A stretch of 64,000 nucleotides of DNA from Gemmobacter aquarius (GCF_003060865.1 NZ_CP028918.1:1124001-1188000), one strand, 5' to 3'. Shown: positions 15,982-25,990, counted from the first letter of the stretch. Notes: generated by a model not told the origin, from the letters alone. Translations and numbers: made by a program.

Positions 15982-16926
15982 GTGCAGACCACCGCAGTCA
16001 TCTTGTCCGGACCGAGAGAGCTTTCGCTTTCGACGCTCGGCATCACGCCCCCGAGGGCGGATGATCTGGTGGTCGAAATCGCACATTCGGGCATTTCGAC
16101 GGGCACGGAAAAGCTGTTCTGGTCAGGCACGATGCCGCCCTTTCCGGGCATGGGCTATCCGCTTGTGCCGGGCTACGAGGCTGCGGGTGAGGTGGTCGAG
16201 GCCGGTCCGGAAAGCGGATTTGCGGTCGGGGATCATGTCTTCGTGCCCGGTGCCAATTGCTTTGAGGGCGATGTGCGCGGGTTATTCGGCGGTGCATCAC
16301 GGCACCTGACCACATCGGCGGCGCGTGTGGCGCGGATCGACCGTGGCATGGGGGCGACCGGTGCGCTTCTGGCGCTGGCGGCGACGGCGCGGCATGCGGT
16401 TGCGGGGTTCAACACCGCCCTTCCCGATCTGATCGTCGGTCACGGAACTTTGGGTCGTTTGCTGGCCCGCCTGACGGTGGCTGCGGGTGCACCCGCGCCG
16501 ACGGTCTGGGAAACGAATCCCGCGCGGCGGGGCGGGGCGGTCGGCTATGACTGCATCGATCCCGAAACCGATGCGCGGCGCGATTATCGCGCGATCTATG
16601 ATGCTTCCGGCGCTTCGGGCATGCTCGACAAGCTGGTGATGCGTCTGGCCAAGGGCGGCGAGATCGTGTTGGCGGGGTTCTATACCGAGCCCGTCGCCTT
16701 TGCCTTTCCGCCCGCTTTCATGAAGGAAGCGCGGTTCCGCATCGCGTCGGAATGGACGCCGGACGATCTGACCGCGACGCGGGCGCTGATCGAATCGGGC
16801 GCACTTTCACTTGACGGGCTGATCACGCATCGCCGTCCCGCGACCGATGCCACGGCGGCCTACGAGACTGCCTTTACCGACCCTGACTGCCTGAAAATGA
16901 TCCTCGATTGGAGCGGAAACGCATGA
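15982..16926 (+). CDS. bchC: Bacteriochlorophyllide a dehydrogenase BchC
   Basis: BchC (314 aa) oxidises the 3-hydroxyethyl group to 3-acetyl in bacteriochlorophyll a synthesis. It is a medium-chain dehydrogenase-like protein: [18 protein letters not shown] and [17 protein letters not shown] in the catalytic half, then [15 protein letters not shown] as nucleotide-binding motif near residue 150. The start is GTG, with GGGGGAGTGAAGA just upstream. The stop overlaps the bchX ATG (ATGA). Confidence 0.94.
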   Translation: MQTTAVILSGPRELSLSTLGITPPRADDLVVEIAHSGISTGTEKLFWSGTMPPFPGMGYPLVPGYEAAGEVVEAGPESGFAVGDHVFVPGANCFEGDVRGLFGGASRHLTTSAARVARIDRGMGATGALLALAATARHAVAGFNTALPDLIVGHGTLGRLLARLTVAAGAPAPTVWETNPARRGGAVGYDCIDPETDARRDYRAIYDASGASGMLDKLVMRLAKGGEIVLAGFYTEPVAFAFPPAFMKEARFRIASEWTPDDLTATRALIESGALSLDGLITHRRPATDATAAYETAFTDPDCLKMILDWSGNA

Positions 16927-17927
16927 CGCTGGATATTCCGAACCTCAAGGATTTCGACACCCGCCTGCGCGACGAGGCGCATGAGGAGCCGACGCTCGAA
17001 GTGCCCTCGGCACCCCCAACGAAAAAGACGCAGATCATCGCGATCTATGGCAAGGGCGGGATCGGCAAGTCCTTCACGCTGGCCAACCTGAGCCACATGA
17101 TGGCCGAAAACGGCAAGCGCGTGCTGCTTATCGGCTGCGATCCGAAATCGGATACCACAAGCTTGCTGTTCGGCGGCAAGGCCTGCCCCACGATCATCGA
17201 AACCTCGACCCGCAAGAAACTGGCGGGGGAAGAGGTCAAGATCGGTGACGTATGCTTCAAGCGCGGCGGCGTCTTTGCGATGGAGCTGGGCGGGCCAGAA
17301 GTCGGCCGTGGTTGCGGCGGGCGCGGGATCATCCACGGGTTCGAGTTGCTGGAGAAACTCGGGTTCCACGACTGGGACTTCGACTATGTGCTCCTGGATT
17401 TCCTTGGTGACGTGGTCTGCGGCGGCTTCGGTCTGCCGATTGCCCGCGACATGGCGCAAAAGGTCATCGTGGTTGCCAGCAACGACCTGCAATCGCTTTA
17501 TGTGGCGAACAACGTCTGCTCGGCGGTGGAGTACTTCCGCAAGCTGGGCGGCAATGTCGGTGTGGCCGGCATGGTCATCAACAAGGATGACGGCACCGGC
17601 GAAGCTGCGGCTTTCGCCAAGGTGGTGGGGATTCCGGTTCTGGCAAGCATTCCTGCCGATGACGACCTGCGCCGCAAGTCGGCCAATTACCAGATCGTCG
17701 GCACCCATGCGACGCAATGGGGCGGGCTGTTCACCGAACTGGCCGAGAATGTCGCCGATGCGCCGCCGCTGCGGCCCAAGCCTTTGACGCAAGACGGTCT
17801 TTTGGGCCTGTTCGATGCCGAAACCACGGGGGCGGATTTCGTGCTGGTCCCCGCGACAGACACCGACATGCGCGGCAAGTTCGCCGGCGTCGTGAAATCG
17901 CTGGAAGTGGTCTATGACAATGTTTGA
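16923..17927 (+). CDS. bchX: Chlorophyllide reductase iron-sulfur subunit BchX
   Basis: BchX (334 aa) is the NifH-like ATP-dependent reductase component of chlorophyllide a oxidoreductase (COR), feeding electrons to BchYZ. The P-loop GKGGIGKS is at residues 43-50; the two cluster-ligand cysteines sit in GRGCGGRG and GDVVCGGFG, matching NifH Cys97 and Cys132. ATG 16923 overlaps the bchC stop; the five extra codons of the longer frame are not conserved. Eight bases of its 3' end overlap a small ORF that bridges to bchY. Confidence 0.96.
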   Translation: MTLDIPNLKDFDTRLRDEAHEEPTLEVPSAPPTKKTQIIAIYGKGGIGKSFTLANLSHMMAENGKRVLLIGCDPKSDTTSLLFGGKACPTIIETSTRKKLAGEEVKIGDVCFKRGGVFAMELGGPEVGRGCGGRGIIHGFELLEKLGFHDWDFDYVLLDFLGDVVCGGFGLPIARDMAQKVIVVASNDLQSLYVANNVCSAVEYFRKLGGNVGVAGMVINKDDGTGEAAAFAKVVGIPVLASIPADDDLRRKSANYQIVGTHATQWGGLFTELAENVADAPPLRPKPLTQDGLLGLFDAETTGADFVLVPATDTDMRGKFAGVVKSLEVVYDNV

Positions 17928-17994
17928 CCTTGGCGCACTGGAAAAACTCGAAGCGGCGCTGCGCGCCCTTGCCGGCAAAGGGGCCAAGGCATGA
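17920..17994 (+). CDS. Possible 24-residue peptide bridging bchX and bchY
   Basis: An ATG at 17920 inside the end of bchX (ATGTTTGA) opens a 24-codon frame whose TGA (17992-17994) overlaps the bchY ATG (ATGA). The peptide starts [10 protein letters not shown] and ends LAGKGAKA, and could be a short amphipathic helix rich in Ala, Leu and Lys. It occupies the whole gap between the two genes, so ribosomes could pass from bchX to bchY through it. I do not recognise it; it may be only a translational coupler, or chance. Confidence 0.4.
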   Translation: MFDLGALEKLEAALRALAGKGAKA

Positions 17995-19571
17995 CCGGCG
18001 AAACCCGCTATGATCTGGCCGACCAGACCCCTGTCACCCAAGGGGTGACCGAGGCTGCGCCCGATCTGGCGGGGCAGACGGTTGAAGGCCAAACGGTCGA
18101 CGGCATGGGTTGCCATTCCGGTGCGACGATGAAGGAAGCGGCGCGGGCTGCGGGCAATTCGGAAATGCTCGACCAGTTCGCCGCCGACTATCCGCAAGGG
18201 CCGCATGACAAGCCGCAATCGATGTGTCCGGCCTTCGGCTCGCTTCGGGTGGGCCTGCGGATGCGGCGGGTAGCGACGGTGCTTTCGGGTTCTGCCTGCT
18301 GCGTTTACGGGCTGACCTTCGTGTCGCATTTCTACGGCGCGCGGCGGTCGGTGGGTTACGTTCCGTTCAATTCGGAAACGCTGGTGACGGGCAAGCTGTT
18401 CGAGGATATCCGCGACGCGGTGCATGAATTGGCCGATCCTGAACGCTATGATGCGGTGGTGATCACCAACCTTTGCGTGCCGACGGCTTCGGGTGTGCCG
18501 CTCAAGCTGTTGCCCAAGGAAATCAACGGTGTGCGGATCGTGGGCATCGACGTGCCGGGGTTCGGTGTGCCGACCCATGCCGAGGCCAAGGACGTGCTGG
18601 CCGGTGCGATGCTGAATTATGCCCGCCGCGAGATCGAGGCTGGTCCCGTGCAGGCGCCCGAACGCGGGCGGTCCGACCGTCCGACCGTGGCGCTGCTGGG
18701 CGAGATGTTCCCCGCCGATCCTATGATGATCGGCGCAATGCTGGCACCGCTGGGTCTGGCGGCCGGTCCGGTCGTGCCCTGCCGCGAATGGCGCGAGCTT
18801 TATGCCGCCCTCGATTGCGGTGTGGTGGCGGCGATCCACCCGTTTTACACCGCCTCGATCCGCGAGTTTCAGGCGGCAGGTCGCAAGATCGTTGGCTCTG
18901 CCCCCGTCGGCCATGATGGCACGATGGATTGGCTTGCCGCGATTGGTGACGCATACGGCGTGGCCGCCGACCGCGTGGCCGCAGCGCAGAACGGCTTTGG
19001 CGAGGCGATCAAACAGGCCTTGGCCGACAATCCCGTCAAGGGGCGGATCACGCTGTCGGGCTATGAAGGGTCCGAACTGCTGGTCGCGCGTCTGCTGATC
19101 GAAAGCGGGGCGGATGTGGCCTATGTCGGCACCGCCTGCGCCAGGAACGAATGGTCCGAACCAGACCGCGCATGGCTGGAAGCCAAGGGCGTGGCGGTGA
19201 AATACCGCGCGTCGCTGGAAGACGATTGCGCCGCGATGGAGGCGTTCCGGCCTGATCTGGCGATCGGGACGACTCCGGTCGTGCAAAAGGCGAAAGAGCT
19301 CGCGATTCCGGGGCTTTACTTCACCAACCTCATCTCGGCGCGGCCCCTGATGGGTCCGGCGGGGGCGGGGTCTTTGGCACAGGTCGTCAATGCGGCGATT
19401 GCCAACAAGGCCCGTATGGACGGGATGAAGGATTTCTTCGAAGGTGTCGGCACCGGCGATACCAGCGGTATCTGGGAAGGCGCGCCGAACCTGCGGCCCG
19501 ACTTCCGCGTGGCGCATCAGAAAAAGCTCGACAAGATGGCGAAAGCCGCCAAAGCCGAGGAGATGATCTGA
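17991..19571 (+). CDS. bchY: Chlorophyllide reductase subunit BchY
   Basis: BchY (526 aa) with BchZ forms the NifDK-like catalytic component of COR, reducing ring B of chlorophyllide a. Conserved cysteines occur in [10 protein letters not shown] and [12 protein letters not shown] near residues 75-105, and the N-terminal [15 protein letters not shown] and [10 protein letters not shown] are typical. It is longer than the roughly 500-residue family norm because of an N-terminal extension of about 35 residues that includes a short internal repeat ([10 protein letters not shown]). The stop overlaps the bchZ ATG (TGATG). Confidence 0.95.
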   Translation: MTGETRYDLADQTPVTQGVTEAAPDLAGQTVEGQTVDGMGCHSGATMKEAARAAGNSEMLDQFAADYPQGPHDKPQSMCPAFGSLRVGLRMRRVATVLSGSACCVYGLTFVSHFYGARRSVGYVPFNSETLVTGKLFEDIRDAVHELADPERYDAVVITNLCVPTASGVPLKLLPKEINGVRIVGIDVPGFGVPTHAEAKDVLAGAMLNYARREIEAGPVQAPERGRSDRPTVALLGEMFPADPMMIGAMLAPLGLAAGPVVPCREWRELYAALDCGVVAAIHPFYTASIREFQAAGRKIVGSAPVGHDGTMDWLAAIGDAYGVAADRVAAAQNGFGEAIKQALADNPVKGRITLSGYEGSELLVARLLIESGADVAYVGTACARNEWSEPDRAWLEAKGVAVKYRASLEDDCAAMEAFRPDLAIGTTPVVQKAKELAIPGLYFTNLISARPLMGPAGAGSLAQVVNAAIANKARMDGMKDFFEGVGTGDTSGIWEGAPNLRPDFRVAHQKKLDKMAKAAKAEEMI

Positions 19572-21043
19572 TGCTTGTGCAGGATCATGATCGCGCGGGC
19601 GGCTACTGGGGTGCGGTTTACGCCTTTTGTGCCGTCAAGGGTTTGCAGGTGGTGATCGACGGCCCCGTGGGCTGCGAGAACCTGCCGGTTACATCCGTGT
19701 TGCATTACACCGACGGCTTGCCTCCGCATGAATTGCCCATCGTGGTGACGGGCTTGGGCGAGGACGAGATGACCTCGGGCACCGAGGCTTCGATGGCGCG
19801 GGCGTGGAAAACGCTCGATCCGGCGCTGCCTGCCGTGGTGGTGACGGGGTCGATTTCCGAAATGATCGGCGGCGGGGTCACGCCGCAAGGGACGAATATC
19901 CAGCGGTTCCTGCCGCGCACAATCGATGAAGACCAATGGCAGGCCGCCGACCGTGCGATGACGTGGATCTTTACCGAGTTCGGCCAGACCAAGGGCCGCA
20001 TGCCGGTGGAAAAGAAGCGCGAGCCGGGCGACAAGCCGCGGGTCAATATCCTTGGTCCGATGTATGGCGTGTTCAACATGGCCTCGGACCTGCACGAAAT
20101 CCGCCGTCTGGTCGAAGGGATCGGGGCCGAGGTCAACATGGTGCTGCCTTTGGGCGCGCATCTGGCCGAGATGCGGAATCTGGTGAATTCCGATGTGAAT
20201 ATCGTGATGTATCGCGAATTCGGCCGCGGATTGGCGCAGGTGTTGGGCAAGCCCTATCTGCAAGCGCCCATGGGGCTGGATTCGACGACCAAGTTCCTGC
20301 GGAAACTGGGCGAGTTGCTGGGGTTGGACCCCGAGCCGTTCATCGCGCAGGAAAAGCATTCGACGCTGAAGCCGGTGTGGGATCTGTGGCGGTCGGTGAC
20401 GCAGGATTTCTTTGGCACGGCCAGCTTTGCCGTGGTGGCCAACGAGACCTATGCGCGTGGCATCCGGCATTATCTGGAAACCGATCTGGGTCTGCCTTGC
20501 GCCTTTGCGGTCGCCCGCATGCCGGGGCAGAAGACCAACAACGAACAGGTGCGTTCGATGCTGCGCCAGCACCGCCCGCTGGTGGTGATGGGGTCGATCA
20601 ACGAGAAGATGTATCTGGCCGAGATGAAGGCCGGGCACGGGCCTGCGCCGCATTTCATCGCGGCGTCTTTCCCCGGTGCCGCCATCCGCCGCCATACCGG
20701 CACGCCCTTCATGGGCTACGCCGGATGCGTCTGGATGCTGCAAGAGGTGTGCAACGGCCTGTTCGAGGCGCTGTTCCACATCCTGCCGCTTGGCACCGAC
20801 ATGGACAGTGCGGCGGCCACGCCCACTACCTTGCGGCGCGACTTCCCCTGGGATGTCGACGCGCAGGCAGAGCTTGACCGGATCGTTTCCGAACATCCGA
20901 TCCTGACCCGGATTTCCGCCGCCCGCACCTTGCGCGACGCGGCAGAGAAGGCGGCACTGGACCAAGGCGCGGAACGCGTCGTCCGGGAGACCGTCGAGGC
21001 CCTTCGCGGGCCGAAAGCAACAACCAAGGGAGCACCAGCATGA
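19571..21043 (+). CDS. bchZ: Chlorophyllide reductase subunit BchZ
   Basis: BchZ (490 aa) is the NifK-like partner of BchY. The N-terminal [16 protein letters not shown] and [16 protein letters not shown], with the cluster-ligand Cys, and the later [12 protein letters not shown] and [10 protein letters not shown] are family signatures. Length matches Rhodobacter BchZ (about 490). Its stop overlaps the pufQ ATG, joining the bch and puf operons; the main puf promoter in Rhodobacter lies inside the end of bchZ, but I cannot place it here by eye. Confidence 0.96.
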   Translation: MLVQDHDRAGGYWGAVYAFCAVKGLQVVIDGPVGCENLPVTSVLHYTDGLPPHELPIVVTGLGEDEMTSGTEASMARAWKTLDPALPAVVVTGSISEMIGGGVTPQGTNIQRFLPRTIDEDQWQAADRAMTWIFTEFGQTKGRMPVEKKREPGDKPRVNILGPMYGVFNMASDLHEIRRLVEGIGAEVNMVLPLGAHLAEMRNLVNSDVNIVMYREFGRGLAQVLGKPYLQAPMGLDSTTKFLRKLGELLGLDPEPFIAQEKHSTLKPVWDLWRSVTQDFFGTASFAVVANETYARGIRHYLETDLGLPCAFAVARMPGQKTNNEQVRSMLRQHRPLVVMGSINEKMYLAEMKAGHGPAPHFIAASFPGAAIRRHTGTPFMGYAGCVWMLQEVCNGLFEALFHILPLGTDMDSAAATPTTLRRDFPWDVDAQAELDRIVSEHPILTRISAARTLRDAAEKAALDQGAERVVRETVEALRGPKATTKGAPA

Positions 21044-21258
21044 GCGACTACACCTCCGGGAGCGGGCACCATGCCCACCGCGCTCCGCGTGCCGAGTTCT
21101 ATGTGTATTTCGCCTTGATCTTCCTTGTGGCGATCCCCTTCGCCCTTGCAGCCTGGGTCGTCCAGGTCGCGGTCAACCGGGCCTTGCCCGTGCATGGTCC
21201 GCTGGCCCGCGCCTGGCGCGAGGCGGGGACGATCACGCCCAACATATTCCGGCCGTAA
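21040..21258 (+). CDS. pufQ: PufQ, puf operon regulatory protein
   Basis: PufQ (72 aa) is a small one-helix membrane protein needed for normal bacteriochlorophyll levels during complex assembly. An N-terminal His-rich stretch ([15 protein letters not shown]) is followed by a hydrophobic helix around residues 20-45, then a basic tail ending TPNIFRP. ATG overlaps the bchZ stop. Confidence 0.93.
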   Translation: MSDYTSGSGHHAHRAPRAEFYVYFALIFLVAIPFALAAWVVQVAVNRALPVHGPLARAWREAGTITPNIFRP

Positions 21259-21373
21259 CCGGCCCGAACGACTTTTCTGAGGGTTGCGCCCAACCCGTCA
21301 AACCATTCGCCGCCCCCCAGACCAACGGGGGACGGTGGAAACTCGGAACGGCACTCAGCCCGACCGTGAACCC

Positions 21374-21392
21374 CGCCGCAGGGAATGCGGCG
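21374..21392 (+). promoter_or_regulatory. Stem-loop 5' of pufB
   Basis: CGCCGCA (21374-21380), loop GGGAA, TGCGGCG (21386-21392): seven perfect pairs, ending 16 bases before the GGAGGA Shine-Dalgarno of pufB. In Rhodobacter, mRNA structures between pufQ and pufB protect the pufBA segment; this is the matching position. The rest of the 160-base pufQ-pufB gap holds no gene. Confidence 0.6.
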
Positions 21393-21418
21393 TCAGTCTG
21401 TCCATCCGGAGGATAGTT

Positions 21419-21568
21419 ATGGCTGATAAATCCGACCTGAGCTTCACAGGTCTTACCGACGAGCAGGCGCAGGAACTGCACTCGGTGTACATGAGCGGTC
21501 TCTGGCTCTTCACGGCTATTGCCGTTGTAGCCCACATCGCCACGTACATCTGGCGCCCTTGGTTCTGA
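21419..21568 (+). CDS. pufB: Light-harvesting 1 beta subunit PufB
   Basis: LH1 beta polypeptide of 49 residues. It has the typical polar N-terminus ([19 protein letters not shown]), a single membrane helix, the bacteriochlorophyll-ligand His39 in [11 protein letters not shown], and the C-terminal RPWF. A strong GGAGGA lies six bases before the ATG. It is followed by pufA after 12 bases with another AGGAGG. Confidence 0.97.
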   Translation: MADKSDLSFTGLTDEQAQELHSVYMSGLWLFTAIAVVAHIATYIWRPWF

Positions 21569-21580
21569 GGAGGATCAAAC

Positions 21581-21754
21581 ATGTCGAAATTCTATAAAAT
21601 CTGGCTGATCTTCGATCCCCGCCGCGTCTTCGTGGCACAGGGCGTGTTCCTGTTCCTGCTGGCCGCAATGATCCACCTCGTGGTTCTGAGCAACGGCATC
21701 AACTGGTTCCAGACCGCTGCTGCCGCTGGCGGCGCTGTCGTGGCGACCCAGTAA
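21581..21754 (+). CDS. pufA: Light-harvesting 1 alpha subunit PufA
   Basis: LH1 alpha polypeptide of 57 residues starting [18 protein letters not shown], with His32 ([13 protein letters not shown]) as bacteriochlorophyll ligand and NWFQ just after the helix. AGGAGG lies about ten bases upstream of the ATG. The C-terminus is a flexible Ala/Gly-rich stretch ending VATQ. Together with PufB it forms the ring around the reaction centre. Confidence 0.97.
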   Translation: MSKFYKIWLIFDPRRVFVAQGVFLFLLAAMIHLVVLSNGINWFQTAAAAGGAVVATQ

Positions 21755-21781
21755 CTACTGCCGCAAGGCACTTGCTGCGGG

Positions 21782-21817
21782 CGGGGGCTGGTCCCCCGGC
21801 CGTGGCGACCCCCACGG
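21782..21817 (+). promoter_or_regulatory. Paired stem-loops between pufA and pufL
   Basis: CGGGGG-CTGGT-CCCCCG (21782-21798) and CCGTGG-CGACCC-CCACGG (21800-21817). The pufA-pufL intercistronic hairpins in Rhodobacter stop 3'-5' decay so that pufBA mRNA outlasts pufLMX, giving many LH1 subunits per reaction centre; these sit in the same place. The remaining bases of the 123-base gap carry no gene. Confidence 0.75.
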
Positions 21818-21877
21818 GCGCAACTCGACGGCTATCGGACAACCTGACCGCCGGTCGCAACAAGCGGAGAGGGAAGC

Positions 21878-22725
21878 ATGGCACTGCTCAGCTTCGAACG
21901 AAAATACCGCGTGCCGGGTGGCACGCTGATCGGGGGAACCTGTTCGACTTCTGGGTCGGGCCGTTCTTCGTCGGTTTCTTTGGCGTCACGACATTCTTCT
22001 TTGCGGCGCTCGGCACCATCCTCATCTTTTACGGAACGGCGATGCAGGGGGTGTGGAACCCCTGGCTGATCTCGATCGATCCGCCGGCAATCGAAAACGG
22101 TCTTGCCTTTGCGCCGCTGATGCAGGGCGGGCTTTGGCAGCTTATCACCATCTGCGCCATCGGGGCCTTCGTGTCCTGGGCGCTGCGCGAGGTCGAGATC
22201 TGCCGCAAGCTGGGCATGGGGTATCACGTGCCCTTCGCCTTTGGCGTCGCGATCTTCGCCTATGTCACGCTGGTCGTGATCCGGCCGATCCTGATGGGAA
22301 GCTGGGGCTATGCCTTTCCTTACGGCATCTTCAGCCACCTCGATTGGGTGTCGAACACCGGCTACACCTATGGCAACTTTCACTACAATCCGGCGCATAT
22401 GATCGCGGTGAGCTTCTTTTTCACCACCGCGCTTGCGCTGTCCCTGCACGGAGCCCTGATCCTGTCGGCAGCCAACCCTGAAAAGGGCAAGGAAATGCGG
22501 ACGCCCGATCATGAAGACACCTATTTCCGCGACCTGATCGGCTATTCGGTCGGCACGCTTGGCATCCACCGCGTGGGCCTGTTGCTCGCGCTGAATGCCG
22601 GGTTCTGGAGTGCCGTCTGTATCGTCATCTCGGGCACCATCTGGTTCGACCAGTGGGTCGTCTGGTGGGATTGGTGGCTGCAACTTCCGTGGTGGGTCGA
22701 TATCGCAGGAGGCGTAAATGGCTGA
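21878..22725 (+). CDS. pufL: Reaction centre L subunit PufL, one-base frameshift near the 5' end
   Basis: PufL binds the special pair, accessory pigments and QA-side elements of the reaction centre with PufM. The ATG at 21878 (GGAGAGGGA upstream) gives [20 protein letters not shown], then the frame breaks; the rest ([17 protein letters not shown] onward) continues in the next frame. The break is at a run of five G (21932-21936) where six would restore GG-N-L-F. Corrected length is 282 aa, exactly the Rhodobacter size, and everything downstream is intact, including [22 protein letters not shown] and the His-containing [11 protein letters not shown] read it as a sequencing error. Confidence 0.95.
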
Positions 22726-23641
22726 GTATCAGAACATCTTTACCCAGGTGCAGGTTCGCGCTGCACCCGAGATGGGAATGGTCGAAGGCGTCGAATTGTC
22801 CAACCGCGGAAGCGGCGCAGGCTTCTCGACGCTGGCGGGCTGGCTTGGCAACGCGCAACTCGGGCCGATCTACCTTGGCGCGATGGGTGTCTTGTCGCTG
22901 ATGTCGGGCGCGGTCTGGTTCATGCTGTGCGGTGCATGGTTCTGGTATCAGGCCGGGTTCAACCCCGCGGTCTTCATGCGTGACCTGTTCTGGTTCTCGC
23001 TCGAGCCGCCCTCGTCGGAGTATGGCCTCGGCTTCGCGCCGATCGCCGAAGGGGGGCTGTGGCTGATCGCCTCGTTCTTCCTGTTGATCTCGGTCTGTGC
23101 GTGGTGGGTGCGAACCTACCTGCGGGCGCAGGCCCTGGGCATGGGCAAGCATGTGAGCTGGGCTTTCGCCTCTGCCATCTGGTTGTTCCTTGTGCTTGGC
23201 CTGATCCGGCCGGTGCTGATGGGGTCCTGGTCGGAAGCGGTGCCTTACGGTATCTTCAGCCACCTCGACTGGACCAACAACTTCTCGCTGTCCTACGGCA
23301 ACCTGTTCTACAACCCGTTCCACGCGCTGAGCATCGCCTTCCTTTACGGATCGGCCCTGCTGTTTGCGATGCACGGGGCGACCATCCTTGCGGTTTCGCG
23401 CTTCGGCGGCGACCGCGAGCTGGAGCAGATCGCCGACCGTGGCACGGCTTCGGAACGGGCTGCCCTGTTCTGGCGCTGGACCATGGGGTTCAACGCCACG
23501 ATGGAAGGTATCCACCGTTGGGCCTGGTGGTTTGCGGTGCTGGTGACGCTTACGGGCGGTATCGGTATCCTTCTGACCGGCACAGTGGTCGACAACTGGT
23601 TCGTCTGGGCACAAGACCACGGCTACGCGCCGCTTAACTGA
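22718..23641 (+). CDS. pufM: Reaction centre M subunit PufM
   Basis: PufM (307 aa) starts [13 protein letters not shown], eight bases before the pufL stop. Five membrane helices are evident; the pigment and iron ligands lie in [46 protein letters not shown] and [13 protein letters not shown]. The length and C-terminus ([11 protein letters not shown]) match Rhodobacter PufM. Confidence 0.97.
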   Translation: MAEYQNIFTQVQVRAAPEMGMVEGVELSNRGSGAGFSTLAGWLGNAQLGPIYLGAMGVLSLMSGAVWFMLCGAWFWYQAGFNPAVFMRDLFWFSLEPPSSEYGLGFAPIAEGGLWLIASFFLLISVCAWWVRTYLRAQALGMGKHVSWAFASAIWLFLVLGLIRPVLMGSWSEAVPYGIFSHLDWTNNFSLSYGNLFYNPFHALSIAFLYGSALLFAMHGATILAVSRFGGDRELEQIADRGTASERAALFWRWTMGFNATMEGIHRWAWWFAVLVTLTGGIGILLTGTVVDNWFVWAQDHGYAPLN

Positions 23642-23654
23642 GGGATGAAAGCCA

Positions 23655-23879
23655 ATGTCTGACGGATATTTCAACGAAAAGCCGGGTCGCGCGCTGCGGT
23701 CCTGGGCACTCTACCAGATGCTTGCCGGAGCGGGTTGGGGGCTGGTCTTCACGGTCGCCATCGCAGCCTTCGGGCTGGCGCTGTGGGGGGTAAGCCTGCT
23801 TCTGCCGGAAGAAAGCAAGCAGGCACCGTCGCCCTACAACTCGTCCATCGAGATCGTGCAACACGTCGCTACGGTCTGA
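23655..23879 (+). CDS. pufX: PufX
   Basis: PufX (74 aa) breaks the LH1 ring to allow quinone exchange and is restricted to Rhodobacter-related bacteria. It has a short N-terminal domain (SDGYFNEKPGRALRSWALYQML), one membrane helix with small residues GAGWG, and a C-terminal tail. Sequence similarity is weak in this family, so the call rests on size, one-helix topology, the N-terminal pattern and its place directly after pufM. Confidence 0.9.
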   Translation: MSDGYFNEKPGRALRSWALYQMLAGAGWGLVFTVAIAAFGLALWGVSLLLPEESKQAPSPYNSSIEIVQHVATV

Positions 23880-23885
23880 CCTTCG

Positions 23886-23911
23886 GGCGGGGCGGCCTGT
23901 GTCGCCCCGCC
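23886..23911 (+). terminator. Hairpin after pufX
   Basis: GGCGGGGCG (23886-23894), an eight-base loop, CGCCCCGCC (23903-23911), followed only by TTT. It ends the pufLMX message or protects its 3' end. A weaker hairpin CGGGCC/GGCCCG follows at 23922-23941. Confidence 0.75.
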
Positions 23912-23994
23912 TTTCATAATTCGGGCCAGGATGCCGGCCCGGATCCGGGGCGCAACCACAGCCCGGTTCCCTTCCTGTTGGCGACAGGGACCTG

Positions 23995-24027
23995 GTGCCG
24001 TGTGGTCCGTCCGCACGGCACTTTTTT
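23995..24027 (+). terminator. Intrinsic terminator in the dxs leader
   Basis: GTGCCGTG (23995-24002), 11-base loop, CACGGCAC (24014-24021), then six T (24022-24027). All eight pairs are perfect. The dxs ATG is only 18 bases after the T-run, so any transcript of dxs must pass through it. It can be the final puf terminator with read-through, or an attenuator controlling dxs. Confidence 0.8.
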
Positions 24028-24045
24028 ATCTCGAAAGGCCAAGCC

Positions 24046-25953
24046 ATGACTCCGATCCTTGACCGCGTATCCGGCCCTGCCGACCTCAAGGCCTTGACCG
24101 ATGGCGAGTTGGGCCGATTGGCGGGCGAGGTCAGGAACGAGGTGATACAGGTCGTGTCCGAAACCGGCGGGCATCTTGGGTCGTCGCTGGGGGTGGTCGA
24201 GTTGACCGTGGCGATCCATGCGGTCTTCGACACGCCGCGCGACAAGCTGATCTGGGATGTGGGCCACCAGTGCTATCCGCACAAGATATTGACCGGACGG
24301 CGCGAACGGATGCGGTCCTTGCGCCAGTCGGGCGGGGTTTCGGGCTTTACCAAGCGGGCCGAGTCGGAGTTCGACCCGTTCGGCGCGGCGCATAGCTCGA
24401 CCTCGATTTCCGCGGCCCTGGGCTTTGCGATGGGGCGCGAGATGGGGCAACCCGTGGGCGATACCATTGCGGTGATCGGCGACGGCGCGATCACGGCAGG
24501 CATGGCCTATGAGGCGATGAACCACGCAGGCCATCTGGGCAAGCGGCTGTTTGTTATCCTGAACGACAACGACATGTCGATTGCGCCGCCCGTGGGTGCC
24601 TTGTCGAAATACCTCAACGAGATTGCGGCCAAGGGGCCGTTGTCTCTGCTGAAAGCGGCGGCCGAGGAATTCGAGACGCGCCTGCCCGGACCCATGCGCG
24701 ACGGTGCGCGGCGGGCGCGGGCGCTGGTGACCGGCATGCCCGGCGGCGGCACACTGTTCGAGGAGCTTGGGTTTTCATATATCGGGCCGATCGACGGGCA
24801 TGATATGGGGCAGGTGCTGGCCACGCTGCGGGCGGCGCGGGCGCGGGCGACGGGGCCGGTCTTGATCCATGCCGTGACGGTCAAGGGCAAGGGCTTTGCG
24901 CCTGCCGAAAGCGCTGCGGACAAATACCACGGCGTGTCCAGGTTCAACCCGCTGACGGGCGAGCAGGCCAAGTCGAAGTCGAATGCGCCGGCCTATACCA
25001 CGGTCTTCGGCAATGCGCTGAGGGATGAAGCCGCGCGCGATCCGCGCGTGGTGGCGATCACGGCGGCGATGCCTTCGGGAACAGGGCTGGACATCATGGC
25101 GCGGCGCTTTGCGGCGCGGGTGTTCGACGTGGGGATTGCGGAACAACATGGCGTTACATTCGCCGCCGGAATGGCTGCGGCGGGGCTGAAGCCGTTCTGC
25201 GCGATCTATTCGACCTTCCTGCAGCGTGGCTATGACCAGATCGTGCATGACGTGGCGCTGCAAGGTCTGCCTGTGCGCTTTGCCATCGACCGCGCGGGGC
25301 TGGTGGGCCAAGACGGGGCGACCCATGCGGGGGCTTTCGACATCGGCTTTCTGGCCAACCTGCCCGGCTTTACCGTGATGGCGGCAGGAGACGAGGCAGA
25401 TCTTGTCCACATGGTTGCCACCGCCGTGGCGCATGACGGCGGGCCTATCGCATTCCGCTATCCGCGGGGCGAGGGGATGGGGCTTGACCTGCCCGAGCGC
25501 GGTGTTGCTTTGCCGCTGGGCAAGGGGCGTGTGCTGCGCGAGGGGACGGACGCGGCGATCCTGTCGTACGGGGCGCATCTATCCGAGGCGCTGGCCGCGG
25601 CCGAGGCGCTGGCGGGCGAGGGGATTTCGGTGACCGTGGCCGATGCGCGTTTCGCCAAGCCGCTGGATACCGCGCTGATCGACCAGTTGATCGCGCATCA
25701 CGGGGCTTTGGTGACGTTGGAAACAGGGGCCACTGGGGGATTCGGGGCGCTGGTGCTGCACCACCTCGCCAACTCCGGCGGGCTGGAGCGGGGCCGCGCG
25801 ATCCGCACGATGACGCTGCCCGACCGCTTCATCGACCAGGCGTCACCGGCGCAGATGTATGACTGGGCGGGGCTTTCGGCCAAGGATATTGTTCGGGTGG
25901 TGCGGCAGGCGCTGGGGCGTGAGGCGGCTAAATCGGGCTTGCGGGTCGTGTGA
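24046..25953 (+). CDS. dxs: 1-deoxy-D-xylulose-5-phosphate synthase
   Basis: Dxs (635 aa) condenses pyruvate and glyceraldehyde-3-phosphate with thiamine diphosphate, the first step of the MEP pathway that supplies IPP/DMAPP for carotenoids and the phytyl tail. The TPP-binding [18 protein letters not shown] lies near residue 145, [13 protein letters not shown] in the N-terminal domain, and [19 protein letters not shown] in the transketolase pyrimidine domain. The start [15 protein letters not shown] is standard. The position after pufX matches Rhodobacter. An intrinsic terminator lies in its leader. Confidence 0.96.
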   Translation: MTPILDRVSGPADLKALTDGELGRLAGEVRNEVIQVVSETGGHLGSSLGVVELTVAIHAVFDTPRDKLIWDVGHQCYPHKILTGRRERMRSLRQSGGVSGFTKRAESEFDPFGAAHSSTSISAALGFAMGREMGQPVGDTIAVIGDGAITAGMAYEAMNHAGHLGKRLFVILNDNDMSIAPPVGALSKYLNEIAAKGPLSLLKAAAEEFETRLPGPMRDGARRARALVTGMPGGGTLFEELGFSYIGPIDGHDMGQVLATLRAARARATGPVLIHAVTVKGKGFAPAESAADKYHGVSRFNPLTGEQAKSKSNAPAYTTVFGNALRDEAARDPRVVAITAAMPSGTGLDIMARRFAARVFDVGIAEQHGVTFAAGMAAAGLKPFCAIYSTFLQRGYDQIVHDVALQGLPVRFAIDRAGLVGQDGATHAGAFDIGFLANLPGFTVMAAGDEADLVHMVATAVAHDGGPIAFRYPRGEGMGLDLPERGVALPLGKGRVLREGTDAAILSYGAHLSEALAAAEALAGEGISVTVADARFAKPLDTALIDQLIAHHGALVTLETGATGGFGALVLHHLANSGGLERGRAIRTMTLPDRFIDQASPAQMYDWAGLSAKDIVRVVRQALGREAAKSGLRVV

Positions 25954-25962
25954 GCCGCCAAC

Positions 25963-25981
25963 GATTTTTCTGCGAAAAATC
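25963..25981. repeat. TTC-TGC-GAA hairpin, dxs 3' side
   Basis: GATTTTTC-TGC-GAAAAATC, eight perfect pairs with a three-base loop, ten bases after the dxs stop. Same arm sequence as copies at 7141 and 40213. Confidence 0.85.
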
Positions 25982-25990
25982 AGTCGGTGG

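Noticed and set aside
16860..19517. 885-codon open frame on the minus strand opposite bchX and bchY
   Set aside because: High-GC coding DNA leaves long antisense frames open; this one has His/Arg-rich, non-family sequence and lies wholly opposite two well-identified genes. Other long antisense frames (757-1899, 8186-9475, 42248-43576, 49186-51276) are rejected for the same reason.
21878..22725. pufL as a true pseudogene
   Set aside because: Only one base is missing, in a G run, all conserved residues after it remain, and the same error type appears in two unrelated genes.
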